Source of the DNA: Tilletiaria anomala UBC 951
Lineage: Eukaryota; Basidiomycota; Exobasidiomycetes; Georgefischeriales; Tilletiariaceae
Assembly (NCBI RefSeq): GCF_000711695.1
Contig: NW_013546996.1
Span: 62,001-126,000 of the forward strand
Direction: 5' to 3'
Length of the DNA: 64,000 nucleotides
Below, piece after piece: positions 45,933-56,949 of the stretch. Position numbers and translations under genes: made by a program. Position 1 is the first letter of the stretch, and each line of letters opens with the position of its first letter. The notes beneath the pieces were generated by a model. It was not told the DNA's origin, did not search any database, and was given only the letters and a program-made list of their open reading frames with translations.

Positions 45933-47339
45933 ATGTCCTCGAACGAGGAATACAGCTCGGGGGAGGAGGACGCGCAGATGCCAGAGGCGCCGACCACTTC
46001 TTACCGCACTATCGCGCCGCTGCCGAACGCAAGCACCAGCAACACTGCATCTCCTTCTCCTGTTGCCGATCAGGACACTTCCATGGCCTCTGTTACGAGC
46101 AAAAATGCTACGTCTGCGAATGAATATGCCGAGGCTAGCTCTCCCTCGATGAGTAGGAGCACTTCGTTCACCACTGCGAGTGCTAGCCGTGCCTCCGCCA
46201 ACGCTTTCACTCCTCGCTCACCGCAGGCACAGGCTGCCGCCCAGGCGCAGCTCGCTTCCCAGCAGCAACAACAAGCTTCATCTTCTCGCTCACGCCACGC
46301 CCTCCCCGCCAAGCCGGATGCAGAGACAGTCAGCGGGACACAGAAACGTTCACGCGTGGAGCCCTCGCTCAACCCGGCCTTGCCCAAGGTGCCAAAGACT
46401 ACAGTCGAGAAGGAAAACACACCTCGGCTGATCGTCGTCCTTGAACAGGCGTGCCTAGAGACATACAAGCTCTCCTCCGGTAGCGCAACGGCCGGGCCGT
46501 CCATGAATGGCTGGGGTTCCGGTTCAGGTACCATGGGCGGTGCTGGAGGCAGCGGCGGAGGCAGACGGAAGAACAAAGAGGGCGGAGACAAGTATGCGCT
46601 CCTCAACTGCGATGACCATCAACGTGTCCTTGCAAAAATGGGGCGGGACATTGCGGAAGCGCGTCCAGATATTACCCATCAGGTGAGTGAGAATACGGAT
46701 TACTTCACTTCGTTCCCTGGAACCTAACTCCCTAGCACTTGCGTTTACTACATCGCCCGACTGAGCAGTGTCTGTTAACCCTGCTCGACTCACCCTTGAA
46801 CAAATCAGGCTTCCTGCAAGTTTACATCCACACGGCTAAAGGTGTCCTGATTGAAGTGAACCCACACGTTCGCATTCCACGAACCTTCAAGCGCTTCTCT
46901 GGTCTGATGGTCCAGCTCCTGCACAAGCTCTCCATCCGGTCTGTACAGGGATCGGAAAAGCTGCTAAAAGTCATCCGGAACCCAGTGACTGACCACTTTC
47001 CCAGCAACACGCACAAGATCACCCTGTCTCACAACGCACCCGTACAGAGGCTTTCAACGTACCTGCCCACTGTGCCGAAGGACCACTCGATCGCAGTATT
47101 CGTTGGCGCTATGGCGCACGGAGCAGACACTTTTGCTGATGGGATAGTCGACGAGAAGATCTCCATCAGTGAATACAGCTTGAGTGCCAGTGTCGCGTGT
47201 GGTAAAGTGAGTGCTACCAATTTGCAGCTAGGTTCCTACCGTTCCTACCCTCGCCGAGGTTGTCTCAGAGCCTTGCTAAATTATCTTTGCCTCTCTGCAG
47301 TTCTGCTGTGGTCTGGAAGAATTCTGGGGTGTTGTTTGA
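45933..47339 (+). CDS. EMG1: EMG1/NEP1, 18S rRNA pseudouridine N1-methyltransferase
   Basis: Three exons: 45933-46682, 46769-47206 and 47301-47339, 408 residues. Introns GTGAGT...CAG (86 bp) and GTGAGT...CAG (94 bp) both fall between codons. The last exon encodes only [12 protein letters not shown] and the stop, the conserved C-terminus of Nep1. The SPOUT-class core starts near residue 161 ([12 protein letters not shown]) and includes [11 protein letters not shown], then [15 protein letters not shown]. Next come [18 protein letters not shown] and [12 protein letters not shown]. Family knowledge: Nep1 methylates the hypermodified pseudouridine of 18S rRNA and is needed for 40S assembly. About 160 residues of Ser/Ala/Gln-rich sequence precede the core, and a Gly-rich basic loop ([11 protein letters not shown]) interrupts it. 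Yeast Nep1 has 252 residues. Confidence 0.93.
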
Positions 47340-47856
47340 TCCTTAAAATTCGGTCACATAAACAAGATTTTACAGAGAGAAAGACGTAGCACGGCTTCCA
47401 TCCTCATCCCGTGCCGCACTCAGACTCTCTCTCTCTTCGTAAATGTATTAAATAGTAAGACAGTCACCTGACCGCGTTCTCGTGCGCCTAGGGATGTCGC
47501 CCGAAGATAAAAGAACTAAGTGGCGCACTATCTCAATCTTTCCCACGCGGGCACCGAAAGGTGAACACGCTCACTTGGCTCAACTCTGGCATACACAGCG
47601 CAATCAGCTCAGTGCAACACGAACGTCGTGCTTCCGCAATGTCTTTGTTTATTTAAGGAGCTCGGTCTGGATAAGTGGAGCGATGCAAGATGGTATGCCA
47701 TCTCTTCCGCCTTTGGGTCCGCTCTGACGCTTATAAGCCCTGCCGGACCCCGAAGGGCCGTGACAAGGCAGGTGTGCCAGATGTGTACTTTCATTGGGCT
47801 TCAAGATGCATACGTGGTAACCCTGGCCATTCGCACTTGAAAAGGTTATAAAGGTA
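47340..47856. other. Convergent intergenic, EMG1 to membrane PDI-like gene
   Basis: About 520 bp that should hold both 3' UTRs. Short frames only; no RNA gene or repeat was recognised. Confidence 0.5.
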
Positions 47857-50122
47857 TCAGTCCAACTTGCAGTTCGAAGCAGTTGGCAAAAGCGGCTGTC
47901 GATCTTTCTGCGTATTCGCCGCCACGCGGCGCAAGAACGAGAAGAAGGCCGCGGCAAAGACCACCAAAAGCGCCAAGCTGAGCCATGGGTGCCTTGAAAC
48001 GGTCACGACGATCGATGCTACGGCCCCGCCTGCAACCTCAAAGCCCCTGTCAATGTAGGTCTTGCTGCTTTTCGCTCGCACCCGCCCCTGCGACACGGCC
48101 TCAATCCCATGGAAGAGCGACGCCTCGTCCAGCCACGGCCTGCCGCGCGCTGCAGCGGGAGAGTCCGACGGCAATTCGTAGTATTGCAGCCGGCTGCCTT
48201 CAACGAGCACGACCTGGGGAACATCCACGGGGCGGATCTTGTAGTCTGCAAGAGGAGAATGAAAAGCCCATCTTAATCACCGTCCAGCCTCAGGGTATCG
48301 TAGAGACAAGGTGCAAACGCTGATGCTCACAGGTCTTGATCGCAGTCGCCCATCGGTCGGCATCGATCCATGCAAAAAGTATCTTCTCTTTGACCTTTGG
48401 ATGTGAGGAGCTGCGCCATTTCCGAGCGAGTTTTTCGAATAGTTTCAACTCAAGCGCCCGCTCCTCTGAACCGGACCCCGTGCCGACAACATTGCCACCA
48501 TGGTGCACGTCTGAGAGTGCCGCAAGCACGACGAGTGCTTTTGCGTCATCTATGCACCAGCATAACGGAGGACGGGGCAGTCAGTTATGGACTTGTTCAA
48601 GAGGCCACGAGGAGGACGTACTGTAAATGACATCAGCAAACGTAGTTCCAATGAGCTCGGAGACAGTTGGGAATCGCTCAGCGTTCAGCCAAGCTGCGAC
48701 CTGCTGGACCGCCTTCTCGTCGCTTAGCGTGCTACTGATAGAAGATGGGTAAAACCTGCTGACGGGAACTTCATGGTTATGATCCTTGAATACGAGCAGA
48801 CCCGATTGGGCGCCGGCACTGGCTGGACTCGAGCTCTTGCTGACGTGCAAGTAGGAGGCGTAGCGTTGGATAAGCGTTGCATCAGACGTGCGGAAAGCGT
48901 ATGTCTGTTTGCTCATCAGGAAGGACGATGCTTCCTCGACGATGTCCTGCACAGGCAGCAGATTGTGAGCTTGCGAGCTTTTACCTGGTACACAGCTGCG
49001 CTGAACTTACCTGCTCTCTTTGCGGCGTCTCAGGCGAGAAGAGGTACAGAAAGTACACATCATGGTCCTTTGCAATGCGTTCAATGTCATCATGACCGAT
49101 TTCCTTCAGCCCGCTATTGCTGCCCGCCTTGATTGCCCACTCGAGCATCGCCTCATGACTGCGACCTCCGCGGTACTCTGTGGCGCGCCCATTGTTGAAC
49201 ATCCTGAGCGTCGGGAAGCTCTGCACGCCATACTTGACGCAAGTCTCCCTGTGCGCTACGCAGTCCACCTCGATGACATTAACCTTGCCTTTCAGAGTCT
49301 CAGAGAGTTTCTGGTATGCCGGAGCCATGGCTTTGCAGTGCGGGCACCATGGCGCGAAGAATTTGACAAAGGATGGGCCTTGCCTGCTCTCTTTTGAGAG
49401 GAAACGTTCCAGAGCAGCATCGTCAGGAATGGGCGGGCTGCCAAACTTGGTCAAGGTGCCGGCTTGATTCGGGCTTACCGGGCCAATTGGCGCAGTAGGT
49501 GCTGGTGGAGGTGGAGCGGCGGGTGAGGCTCCTGCTGCGTCTCCAGCAGCAGGCGACTTAGCAGAAGTGGCAGGTTTCGACGATGGTAATGGATGAGGTT
49601 CATCAGAGACGCCCTTTAATTTTCGGAACGCTGCAGCTTCGCGGTCAACGTAGCTGACAAGGTCGAGATATTCGCGTTTGCCTTGATATTGCGTTTTGCT
49701 CTTGCTGCCCTCGACATATGTAAAGAGTCTGGGCGTTTCCGTAATTCCTTCCCCAACACAGAGGTCTGTAGAAATGCTGCAGTCCACTTGAGCGAAGTTA
49801 AATGGCGCATTTGGGTAATCGGTGCTCAGCGATGCCTTGTACTTCACGAGCTGCTCCCAAGTAGGCAAGAAATCGGAGCTTTTGGTCTTCGACGAGAAAA
49901 ACTCGATCAGCCTAAGGGGAGTTGGGATGTGAGAAGGTTAGGCTTGGAGCGAGTAGGAAGGGCATTGCGCGCAACTAACCAGGCTCCTTTCGACACTGAA
50001 CTTTGCCAATCGGCATCGCTAAGCTTCAATAGTCCTTCTCTAGTGACCAAACTTGTGGAACAAGATCCGCCGGTGGCCAGCACGAGCTGAAGCCCTGCAG
50101 CTAGTAACAGCGATCTCCTCAT
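47857..50122 (-). CDS. Membrane-anchored protein disulfide isomerase-like protein
   Basis: Five exons: 49980-50122, 49011-49911, 48622-48946, 48331-48549 and 47857-48245, 658 residues, phases consistent. A signal peptide opens the protein (SLLLAAGLQLVLA). A first thioredoxin-like domain (LIEFFSSKTKSSDFLPTW, FAQVDCS) lacks a CxxC. After a Pro/Ala linker, a second domain has the active site FFAPWCPHCKAMAPAY (C237, C240), then VIEVDCVAHRETC and the cis-Pro loop QSFPTLRMFNNG. Two further thioredoxin-fold-like regions follow without CxxC. A membrane span at about 617-634 (WLSLALLVVFAAAFFSFL) and a short basic tail end the protein, so most of it faces the ER lumen. Architecture resembles fungal Eps1 or animal TMX-type PDIs. 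The exon 1 donor is GTTAGT. Confidence 0.87.
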
Positions 50123-50673
50123 CGTTGTAATGATTCGTCGCGGCCGTGTTGGACGAACTCAGGCTGCTGTTCTCTTTCATCGGCTGCCTAAGCGTCCATC
50201 GACATCCGATCCTTTCAATCGGAAATGCTGAAGTATGTATTCACGAATTTCATTGCTACCTTCAACATTCAATAACAGAATGTGGCTCCGCCTCGCCTTC
50301 TTTCTTTTTAGGGTAAATATATAATAAAGAAGATACCAAAAATTGAAAATGATTCATTCGAACGTCCACGATCACCTCGTTTCCGGACTCCAGTCCCCAA
50401 ACAGGGGACGCTGCCGAACGATTGTTGCAGTACACCCCAATGTCGGGCCTTCGATGAGAGGAGGTGCGGAAGCTTTCGTCAAGCCTCTCTTCCTGTTTCC
50501 TATCTTTATCTGCAGCATGCTTTGCTACACCCTCAGTTCAGGATTAATGTTAAAACGTTGTAGAGACGATTGAACGACGGAGCATTTAAGCAATCAGCAC
50601 GGTCAATCAGGTGACAGGTCCTATTGGGCATGCGGGGCGCAGACCATCGAAATCCCGGACACAGCAATATGGC
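50123..50673. other. Upstream region of the PDI-like gene
   Basis: 551 bp between the PDI-like start and the stop of the next minus-strand gene. An AT-rich tract with ATATAATAAA-like sequence (50318-50335) lies about 200 bp upstream of the PDI-like ATG. Nothing else was recognised. Confidence 0.45.
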
Positions 50674-51285
50674 TCATGTTCGACTACCATACAGCTCAAC
50701 ACCGTAGAGAGTGATTCTTCCAAAGCCGTCTGCACTACCGTTCAACAACAACCTCAATATTCGCGCCGAGCTATTGTGCTTCGATGGCGGTATTCTGGAG
50801 TGATGCGACACAGTAAATTCTCTCAGTACCACTTCAACATCCTATGGCCCATGCAGAGGGAAGGAACATGCTCACAAGAACTCCTGCCTTGCATTTGAGT
50901 CCTCCGGCCAGAATTCTGCCAGCTGGTGCCAGCTGCTACGCTCTTCCTCACCCACCCCTACGGGGGCCTGAGCCTTGGCCAACAGCAGGACCCCTAGTGC
51001 ACTATACCCTCCCTGGAAAGTGAGAACTAGACTCTCCAGCTTCTGTAGTTGCACAGCAGCAGTTTCATCTTCTTCAGCGTCCGAAAGCCCTTCGTTGTCG
51101 TCAGTGTCAACGTCGGACCGTAAAGTGAAAGTGAGCGAGTGCCGTGCAGATGATGGGTCCGCTTCGGAAGAAGGAGAGCCAGCGGATGTCCAGCTCGTCT
51201 CAGGTGAGCCATCGACAAGGGCATATGCCTCTCTGGAGAGCCCAGACGATGCCCTGTAAGACGGGTCAGAAAGGGCAGTGTACAT
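50674..51285 (-). CDS. NR2C2AP: NR2C2AP (TRA16)-like discoidin-fold protein
   Basis: Two exons, 50876-51285 and 50674-50794, 176 residues. The 81-bp intron (GTGAGC...CAG) splits a Leu codon and joins NARQEF to LIPPSKHNSS. Landmarks of the NR2C2AP family appear in order. First is a start followed by SYRASSGLSREA and DGSPETSWTSAG (human: DQDEETCWNSDQG). Then come LVLTFQGGYSA (human: IQFQGGFSS), LAEFWPEDSNARQEF (human: VDFYPEDNNSLQTF) and GFGRITLYGVELYG at the end. The family has a galactose-binding/F5-8C-like fold; human NR2C2AP was described as a repressor of the nuclear receptor TR4. Fungi lack that receptor, so the role here is unknown. An acidic loop (TDDNEGLSDAEEDE) is inserted mid-domain. 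Divergent from DUS4. Confidence 0.75.
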
Positions 51286-51816
51286 TAAGTCGATCAATCA
51301 CGATTGCTCTCAATGGCTCGTGATCATTTGTGCACATATAGCTCACTTGACCAATGTGCCCTTCCCGAACAGATTGACCGCCGGCATTTTCTAATCGCTT
51401 CTGTTCTCGTTCAGAGGGCGAGAAGACCAGCTAAAACTGCTGTTTCCGTTTCGCACGTTCCATGGAACGAAGGCATCGCAGCGTGTAGAGGAATAGCAAC
51501 CTGAAGGACCATTGTACAGAGAACTGGAACCCCCAGAGTCTAAGCCTCAAAAAACTATTCGAACAGAAAAAAAAGAAAGGAGAGCAGGAGCCCACTCCGT
51601 TCCAATTTCATGATTGGCTTTGAGTACCGTCTGGATCATAATCTTTAAGACTGGTGCCACCATAAGTGACACGCAGCGCTGAGGCCGACACGTTCGTTTG
51701 GGTCGGTCGGGCAGGAGCCTTACCTTGCATTACCTTATTGTACCTCCACAGCGTTACTTCCCTCGGCCGGCTGCTCCAAGAGAATCTGGCAAGCACAGCA
51801 TCAAGTTTGCGTCAAG
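51286..51816. promoter_or_regulatory. Divergent NR2C2AP-like/DUS4 promoter
   Basis: 531 bp between divergent starts. It holds a purine tract (about 51547-51590, A-rich) that could be a nucleosome-depleted element. No known operator was recognised. Confidence 0.4.
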
Positions 51817-53577
51817 ATGACGCATGACCCGGAAGACGACCTCCCGCAGTACCTCTGCACATCCATCGCCGTGCCGTTCGACGGCAGTGCGTCTGACGAT
51901 AGTGGGGTGCCGGCCTACCAGCACGTGCCGGCGCCCGAACTGCTGCTCCGCTACCCTGATGCTATCAACATCTGCGCGCCGATGGTGCGCTACTCGAAGC
52001 ATGCTTTCCGCGCACTCGTGTCGCAGTACAACGTCCAGATCTCGACTACCCCGATGATTCTCGCGCAAGAATTCAGCCGGAGCGCAATCGCAAGGGACGC
52101 CGATTTCAGCACTTCTCCCTATGAACGAGGGTACTTTTCCTTCACGAAGGGGCGAAGCGCAAAATTGGACCGGGGAGTGCACGGCTCGCGACCAGAGCTG
52201 GTACGTGGATCGTTGATCTGCCAGATGGCCGCAAATAATGGCGCCCAATTGGCCGATGCTGCTGAATTGGTCGCCCCATTCGTCGACGGCATCGACCTGA
52301 ATTGCGGTTGGTGAGTGTGATTACCGCTCACGAAACGGGGCTTGTTGCGTTTACCAATTCGCTCAATGTCCACTTCCCCCTTTATTCTTCTCGCCCACGT
52401 TTGGCTTGCAGCCCACAGCCATGGGCCTACAGCGAAGGAATTGGGTCCGCACTCTTGAGACAGCCGGACAAGGTCCGTGACATGGTGCGGGCTGTCAAAG
52501 GCCGACTGGGCGAAGGTTTTTGCATGAGCGTCAAAATTCGTGTCGACTCGGATTTGAAGTGCGTACCGAGTCTACCTCATCTGGATACAATGTCACGGAG
52601 ACATTGCCCTTGCTAACCGCTTGCCACTCAACTTTCCGGGTCAACGCCGTCGCTCTGCTATGTCCCATCATCAATGTGATCTCAGGTTGACCGACCAGCT
52701 GGTACGCACAGCGCTGCACGCTGGCGCCTCAATCCTTTCGATCCACGGCCGAACACGGCATCAAGCTTCCGAGTCGCATCCTGTGAATCTCGACACGATT
52801 CGCTTCGCCGTCGACGCCGCTCGCTCGTGCGGAAACCAAACGGCCTGCGCCTCTGGATCTACCGCTTCGCTCGCATCTGTGGAGGGGTCGCAGAGTGTGG
52901 ATGGCGCAAAGGCGGGTCAAGCGGCTGGTACAGACGATTCCGAGCCCTCACTGCCGGGCCGCACCGAATGGAACTTCGATGGCGGCGGAGCAGGCGGAGC
53001 CGTGCCATGCGTAGCGAATGGGGACGTCTGGAGCTTGCTCGAGGCGCGCGAATGGCGGCGCCGCACCACCGCCGAGGGCATAATGAGCGCGAGAGGGTTG
53101 CTCGCCAATCCGGTCAGTCTGAATCGAAGTCAGAAGAGCGCTGCCGCTTGCCAAGCTCGCTGACCTTCTTGTGAAATTCCACTCTGCCCGGATCCAGGCG
53201 CTCTTTTCGGGGTATAAGCACACGCCGCATGAAGCGGTGCGCGAGTTCGTAGCGCTTTCGCTGGCGTGGGGCCTGCCATACCCTTTATTCCAGTGAGTCA
53301 CGCTGTGTGCTTGTAGCAGGAACAGAAGACAAGCTTAGACAGTCTATATTCGCCGAATCTTATCATCTACCTCCCGCGACGAATCAACAGACGCCACATC
53401 GCTTACATGCTCGAAGGCCAGGTTCAGAGACAGGAGGCCATCCACTTCAACGCGCTCGGTTCGGCTGCGGCCGTCATTGACTGGTTGACGGAGAATGAGA
53501 TATTCCCGCCTGACCATGGCCCGCTTACATTCGATTCGACCGTTGCCGCTAAGCGCTTGCGTTCTGCTATAATATAG
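51817..53577 (+). CDS. DUS4: DUS4-like tRNA dihydrouridine synthase
   Basis: Five exons: 51817-52310, 52412-52558, 52686-53112, 53198-53292 and 53391-53577, 449 residues. Each intron is GT-AG (GTGAGT, GTGCGT, GTCAGT, GTGAGT) and each join restores family sequence, e.g. DLNCG|CPQPWA, ANP|ALFSGYKHTP and YPLF|QRHIAYML. The catalytic Cys is C165 in NCGCPQP. FMN-site motifs include ICAPMVRYSKHAFR, SVKIRVD, LSIHGRT and VPCVANGD. Family knowledge: Dus4 reduces U20a and U20b in cytoplasmic tRNAs. Odd: a Gly/Ser/Ala-rich loop of about 50 residues (52840-52990) separates the HGRT region from VPCVANGD. The C-terminus FNALGSAAAVIDWLTE is typical. The exact donor and acceptor of the last intron are the least certain of the set. 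Confidence 0.88.
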
Positions 53578-53820
53578 ATGCAAAGGAGGACGAGCCAACA
53601 GATGACTTTCCATGCACTGTCTCAGCCAACAGATGGCCTTCCTTGCCGTGTCTCCTGCTGTACTACATGATGCATTTTCACCCTCCTAGCCCCGCACCTT
53701 CCTTTTGCCTTTGCGTCTCCACTTCGAAGTATGTTGCGTCACGTACGCTCAGCTGCCACTCCATACATCTGAATTCTGCGACTTCCGCCATCTCTACTTC
53801 GACTATCCGCCTACATCCCC

Positions 53821-54800
53821 TCAATCCTTTCTCTTGTCGCTCACGTTACCCGTCGCCTTGGCCAACTCGTCCGACAAGCGATTGTACTCCTTTTGCTGCT
53901 GCGCAGTCTGCTTTTTGAGCGTCTCGATCTCCGTCTTGTACTTTTGCTCGCCTGAAGGCGTCAACGCTGCGCCCCCCTTTTTGAGCGCGACCAGCTCCTC
54001 CTGCACGTTGATGAGGTCAAGGATGAGCGAGTAGGTGCGTGAGAGGATCCTACGGGAAATTTGTACGCAGTCCGACGGGGGGCGGGAGTAATGGTCAGCT
54101 GCTCGGCTGCTAAATTGGCGCTGTCTAACTCATCGGCCAAACTTACAAGCTCAAGAAGAGTGTGAAACCTGTGAGGTACATGTTCCTCTGAGCGTAGAAT
54201 TTGCGCGCAGCGTAGTTGACACCGCCCATGAGGGCTTCGGAGATACGGCCCTCGCGCTTCTCCTTGTCTTCCTGGACAGCCTTGAGCATCCGCTGAACTG
54301 CGTCGATGAACAGGACCCCAACGAATCTGGGAAAGAGAGGGGGAACGAGTGCGTCAGCTTTCCTATCCTCCATCTTCGCTTTTCATGCCACACCGAAAAC
54401 AGGACGCACATGAAGGTGATCTTGAGAGCATACTGGATCTGCGCAACGATGGGGTTGGTCGCAAGGAAGTGGAAGAGCTTTCTGCGCCAGGTGAAGGGAA
54501 GCGGGATCTGTTCGTCGTCATTAATGCGAGTAGTTGTGAAATGGAGCGCGTCAGCGTTTCTGCTGTCTTGTGTATGGTGCTCGAACAGCGATATGGCAAC
54601 ACGCACGATCAAGACGAAGAACATGGACATCTCCAGGACCAAAAGGCCGAAGACGACTGGCGAGCAAAGGTGGGACGCAGCGCATGTAAGAAAACGGATG
54701 CGCTCGGGGAAGCTCTGCAGATGAACGCGGCCAAGTTCCTGTGCATCCTGGGCTCTGCAGATGCAGTGGTGCATGACTCACTGGAGTAGTAGAGCGTCAT
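53821..54800 (-). CDS. BAP31/Yet-family ER membrane protein
   Basis: Five exons: 54782-54800 (19 bp), 54607-54656 (50 bp), 54410-54507, 54147-54326 and 53821-54049, 191 residues, with every phase matching. The assembled start MTLYYS|IVFGLLVLEMSMF is the conserved BAP31 N-terminus. Then follow PLPFTWRRKLFHFL, QIQYALKITFIFVGVLFIDA and the third hydrophobic segment YLTGFTLFLSL. The C-terminal half is a coiled coil (LINVQEELVALKKG, KTEIETLKKQTAQ). It ends SDKRKD, a possible weak dilysine-like tail. Family knowledge: BAP31 and yeast Yet1/Yet3 are ER chaperones or export factors for membrane proteins. The tiny first exons make the gene easy to miss. Convergent with DUS4 (243 bp between stops). Confidence 0.9.
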
Positions 54801-55864
54801 GGTAGCCAGAGGGACTGCGCTGCGTCGTTAGATACTACGGGGCCACGAGATCGGCTGTCTGCCAATGTGCGAGCGATGATCAAACCCTGATCACTGAATT
54901 CCGTCGATGTCGCTTTTGCCGACAAGCTGTCCTACCCCTGGTTCGATGGTGGCCAAAGGTGCACAGTTCGTTGTGGAACGCGTCGAGAACAACATGTGGT
55001 CGCATGTGGGCATTCCAAACCGTGTGGAGAACTGGTCACGACGTTGTTGTGCGCAGCGCTGGCCATCTCGTCTCCATGCATATTCTGCGGCCAGATTTAG
55101 GTTGACGAGCGAAGAGTGTGGTGCGGATGGCTCGAGCGCTCGACGAAGCAGAAGAGAGCCCTGGTTCCGAGTCGTGCCCCAGGAAAGAGCATCGGATGCT
55201 AACCCTACTCTTCATTGCTATTTGATTGCACTAATATCCCCCTATTCAGGCCATCAATGTCTCCTTCACTGTCTTGAATGGGAATTGGTAAGATCTGAGC
55301 CGCTGCGCTCAAACGTCGAATCCCGATTCTCGGTAACCATGTGCAAAGACGGACAGTGTTGCATTTCGAAGGAGACACACGTGTATTTCACATGTCTACA
55401 TTGCTATGCTACATTGTATGTATCTAATTTGCAGGTAGCTTGCACGTTGAACGCGGATTAGCGAGATGTTCAAATGATGCGTGATGGTGCGTGTGGCCGA
55501 GCTCGGACTAGCCAGCAAGCAAGCACGGAGACTGTCGGTGGAAGCAATGATAGGGTGGAGGGTCAAGTGACTGCGAATGACGTGTACAAGCAGCCTAAGG
55601 GTGAAGTGGTCTGCAAGTGCGGTTGCGATGGCCGTAATTGGTTTGGACCATGTGCATGAGTGGAGCGTCCAGATTTTGTTGCATGAGCCAGGTACATGCG
55701 CGATTTCGATGCAGATGCTGCAGCCGCGCGAGTTGCAGGATCCACGATGCAGGGTTGTAGAAGCGAAGGATGCAAGGGATGCAGGGGATGAGTTGGATGT
55801 ATGTGCTAACTATTCGGGGGTCGTACTTCGAGCTAAGTGCATGGGCACGGACGACACTCTTGGC
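54801..55864. other. BAP31 upstream region and unassigned sequence
   Basis: About 1.06 kb. A plus-strand frame of 184 codons starts at an ATG at 54907. It is Cys/Arg-rich, has no domain, and I do not accept it as a gene on this evidence. No repeat or RNA gene was seen. Confidence 0.4.
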
Positions 55865-56949
55865 TTACTGAAAGGCAAGCGCGCTGTCGTGAATTTCCTT
55901 CGCGCGCTCGACCGGCGAGACGCACACGAAGCTGTCCGAATCCGGTAAGCTGGTCGCCGTGCTGGACGCCTTGCTGCCGCTCGACCGGCGCGAGGACTTG
56001 GACGAAGACGACGCGCAGCTCTCGACCGTGCTGTACGAGTTGTAGCGTGAGAATGAGCACGACGATGCGTTCAAGGGCGAACCGCTCGGCGCGAGATACG
56101 GCGACCCGTGATGCGCATGGCAGCTTTGCTGGCTCTGAAGCACGTGCGGTTGCGGGCGAGTCGGTGCAGAAGCAGAAGTACAAGCAGACGCAGAGGTGGG
56201 CGTCCGCGAAGGGAATCGCTTGCGCGTGCGGAAGTATAGCTGGCCGTTCTGTTGTCCAGTCGTGAGTGAGACTCCTGGTAAGACCCTCGGTCCATGTGCG
56301 GACGACACTTCCACGACACACTTACCACCACGGCGTCGAGCTCCTGGTCGTCGCTATCGTTTGACTTGCGATGATGCTCCTCCTCCCTCTTGTCGACTTG
56401 CCCCTCGTCTGTTATGCTGTCGAGCCACGAAGCCGGCTCCTCGCAGGCCCAGCGCCCGGCGCACGCGGCGTCGATGACGCCGATGCTCTGCATTGCAAGC
56501 CTGTCATTATCGCGCGAGATGGTCATCGGCTTTGGGGCGGCGGGCATTTGATCAAGAGCTCCCGTCGTCATCATCGACGAGGATGAGGAGGAGCGCGGCC
56601 AGCAGCAGACATCGATGGCGTCGTTTTCGCCGTGCCGCCTTGCTGGGTGCTCGTTGCTAGTAGGTGGGAACACGTGTCCTTGCACAATCTCTGGCCTGCC
56701 TTCAGTCGGCGCGGCTGACTTTGCCTCTGCTGCCGCCTTTACCTGTGCTTGCGCTTGAGCAGCATGCAAGGTGGACCAGCGCTTTGCATTGACCTCGATG
56801 CGCATCCGCAGCTCGTTCTTACGCCGCTCGCGCTCGGTGCGCAGGAAGAGTTCCGAGAACGTCAGATAAGAGCGTTGGTGGCTTGGCGGCTGCCAGCTGA
56901 TGCTTCCGCCGCTGCTTCCGTTACTGCAAGTCATCGGACCCATCGTCAT
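55865..56949 (-). CDS. Unrecognised protein with basic helix and Ser-rich C-terminus
   Basis: Two exons, 56326-56949 and 55865-56248, 335 residues. The 77-bp intron is GTAAGT...CAG and falls between codons. The N-terminal part has one likely ordered element, RSYLTFSELFLRTERERR, continuing to NELRMRIEVNAKRW, a long charged helix. Then come an Ala/Gln-rich run and a short acidic segment (SNDSDDQELDAVV). Exon 2 is strongly Ser-rich (SSSSKSSRRSSGSKASS) and ends VERAKEIHDSALAFQ. No domain or family is recognised. The coding call rests on the clean splice join, biased but coherent composition and a sensible stop. The ATG at 56949 is the most upstream in frame; an additional 5' exon cannot be excluded. 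Confidence 0.6.

Noticed and set aside
54907-55461. 184-codon plus-strand frame starting with ATG
   Set aside because: Cys/Arg-rich composition without domain, no splice or neighbour support; looks like chance.
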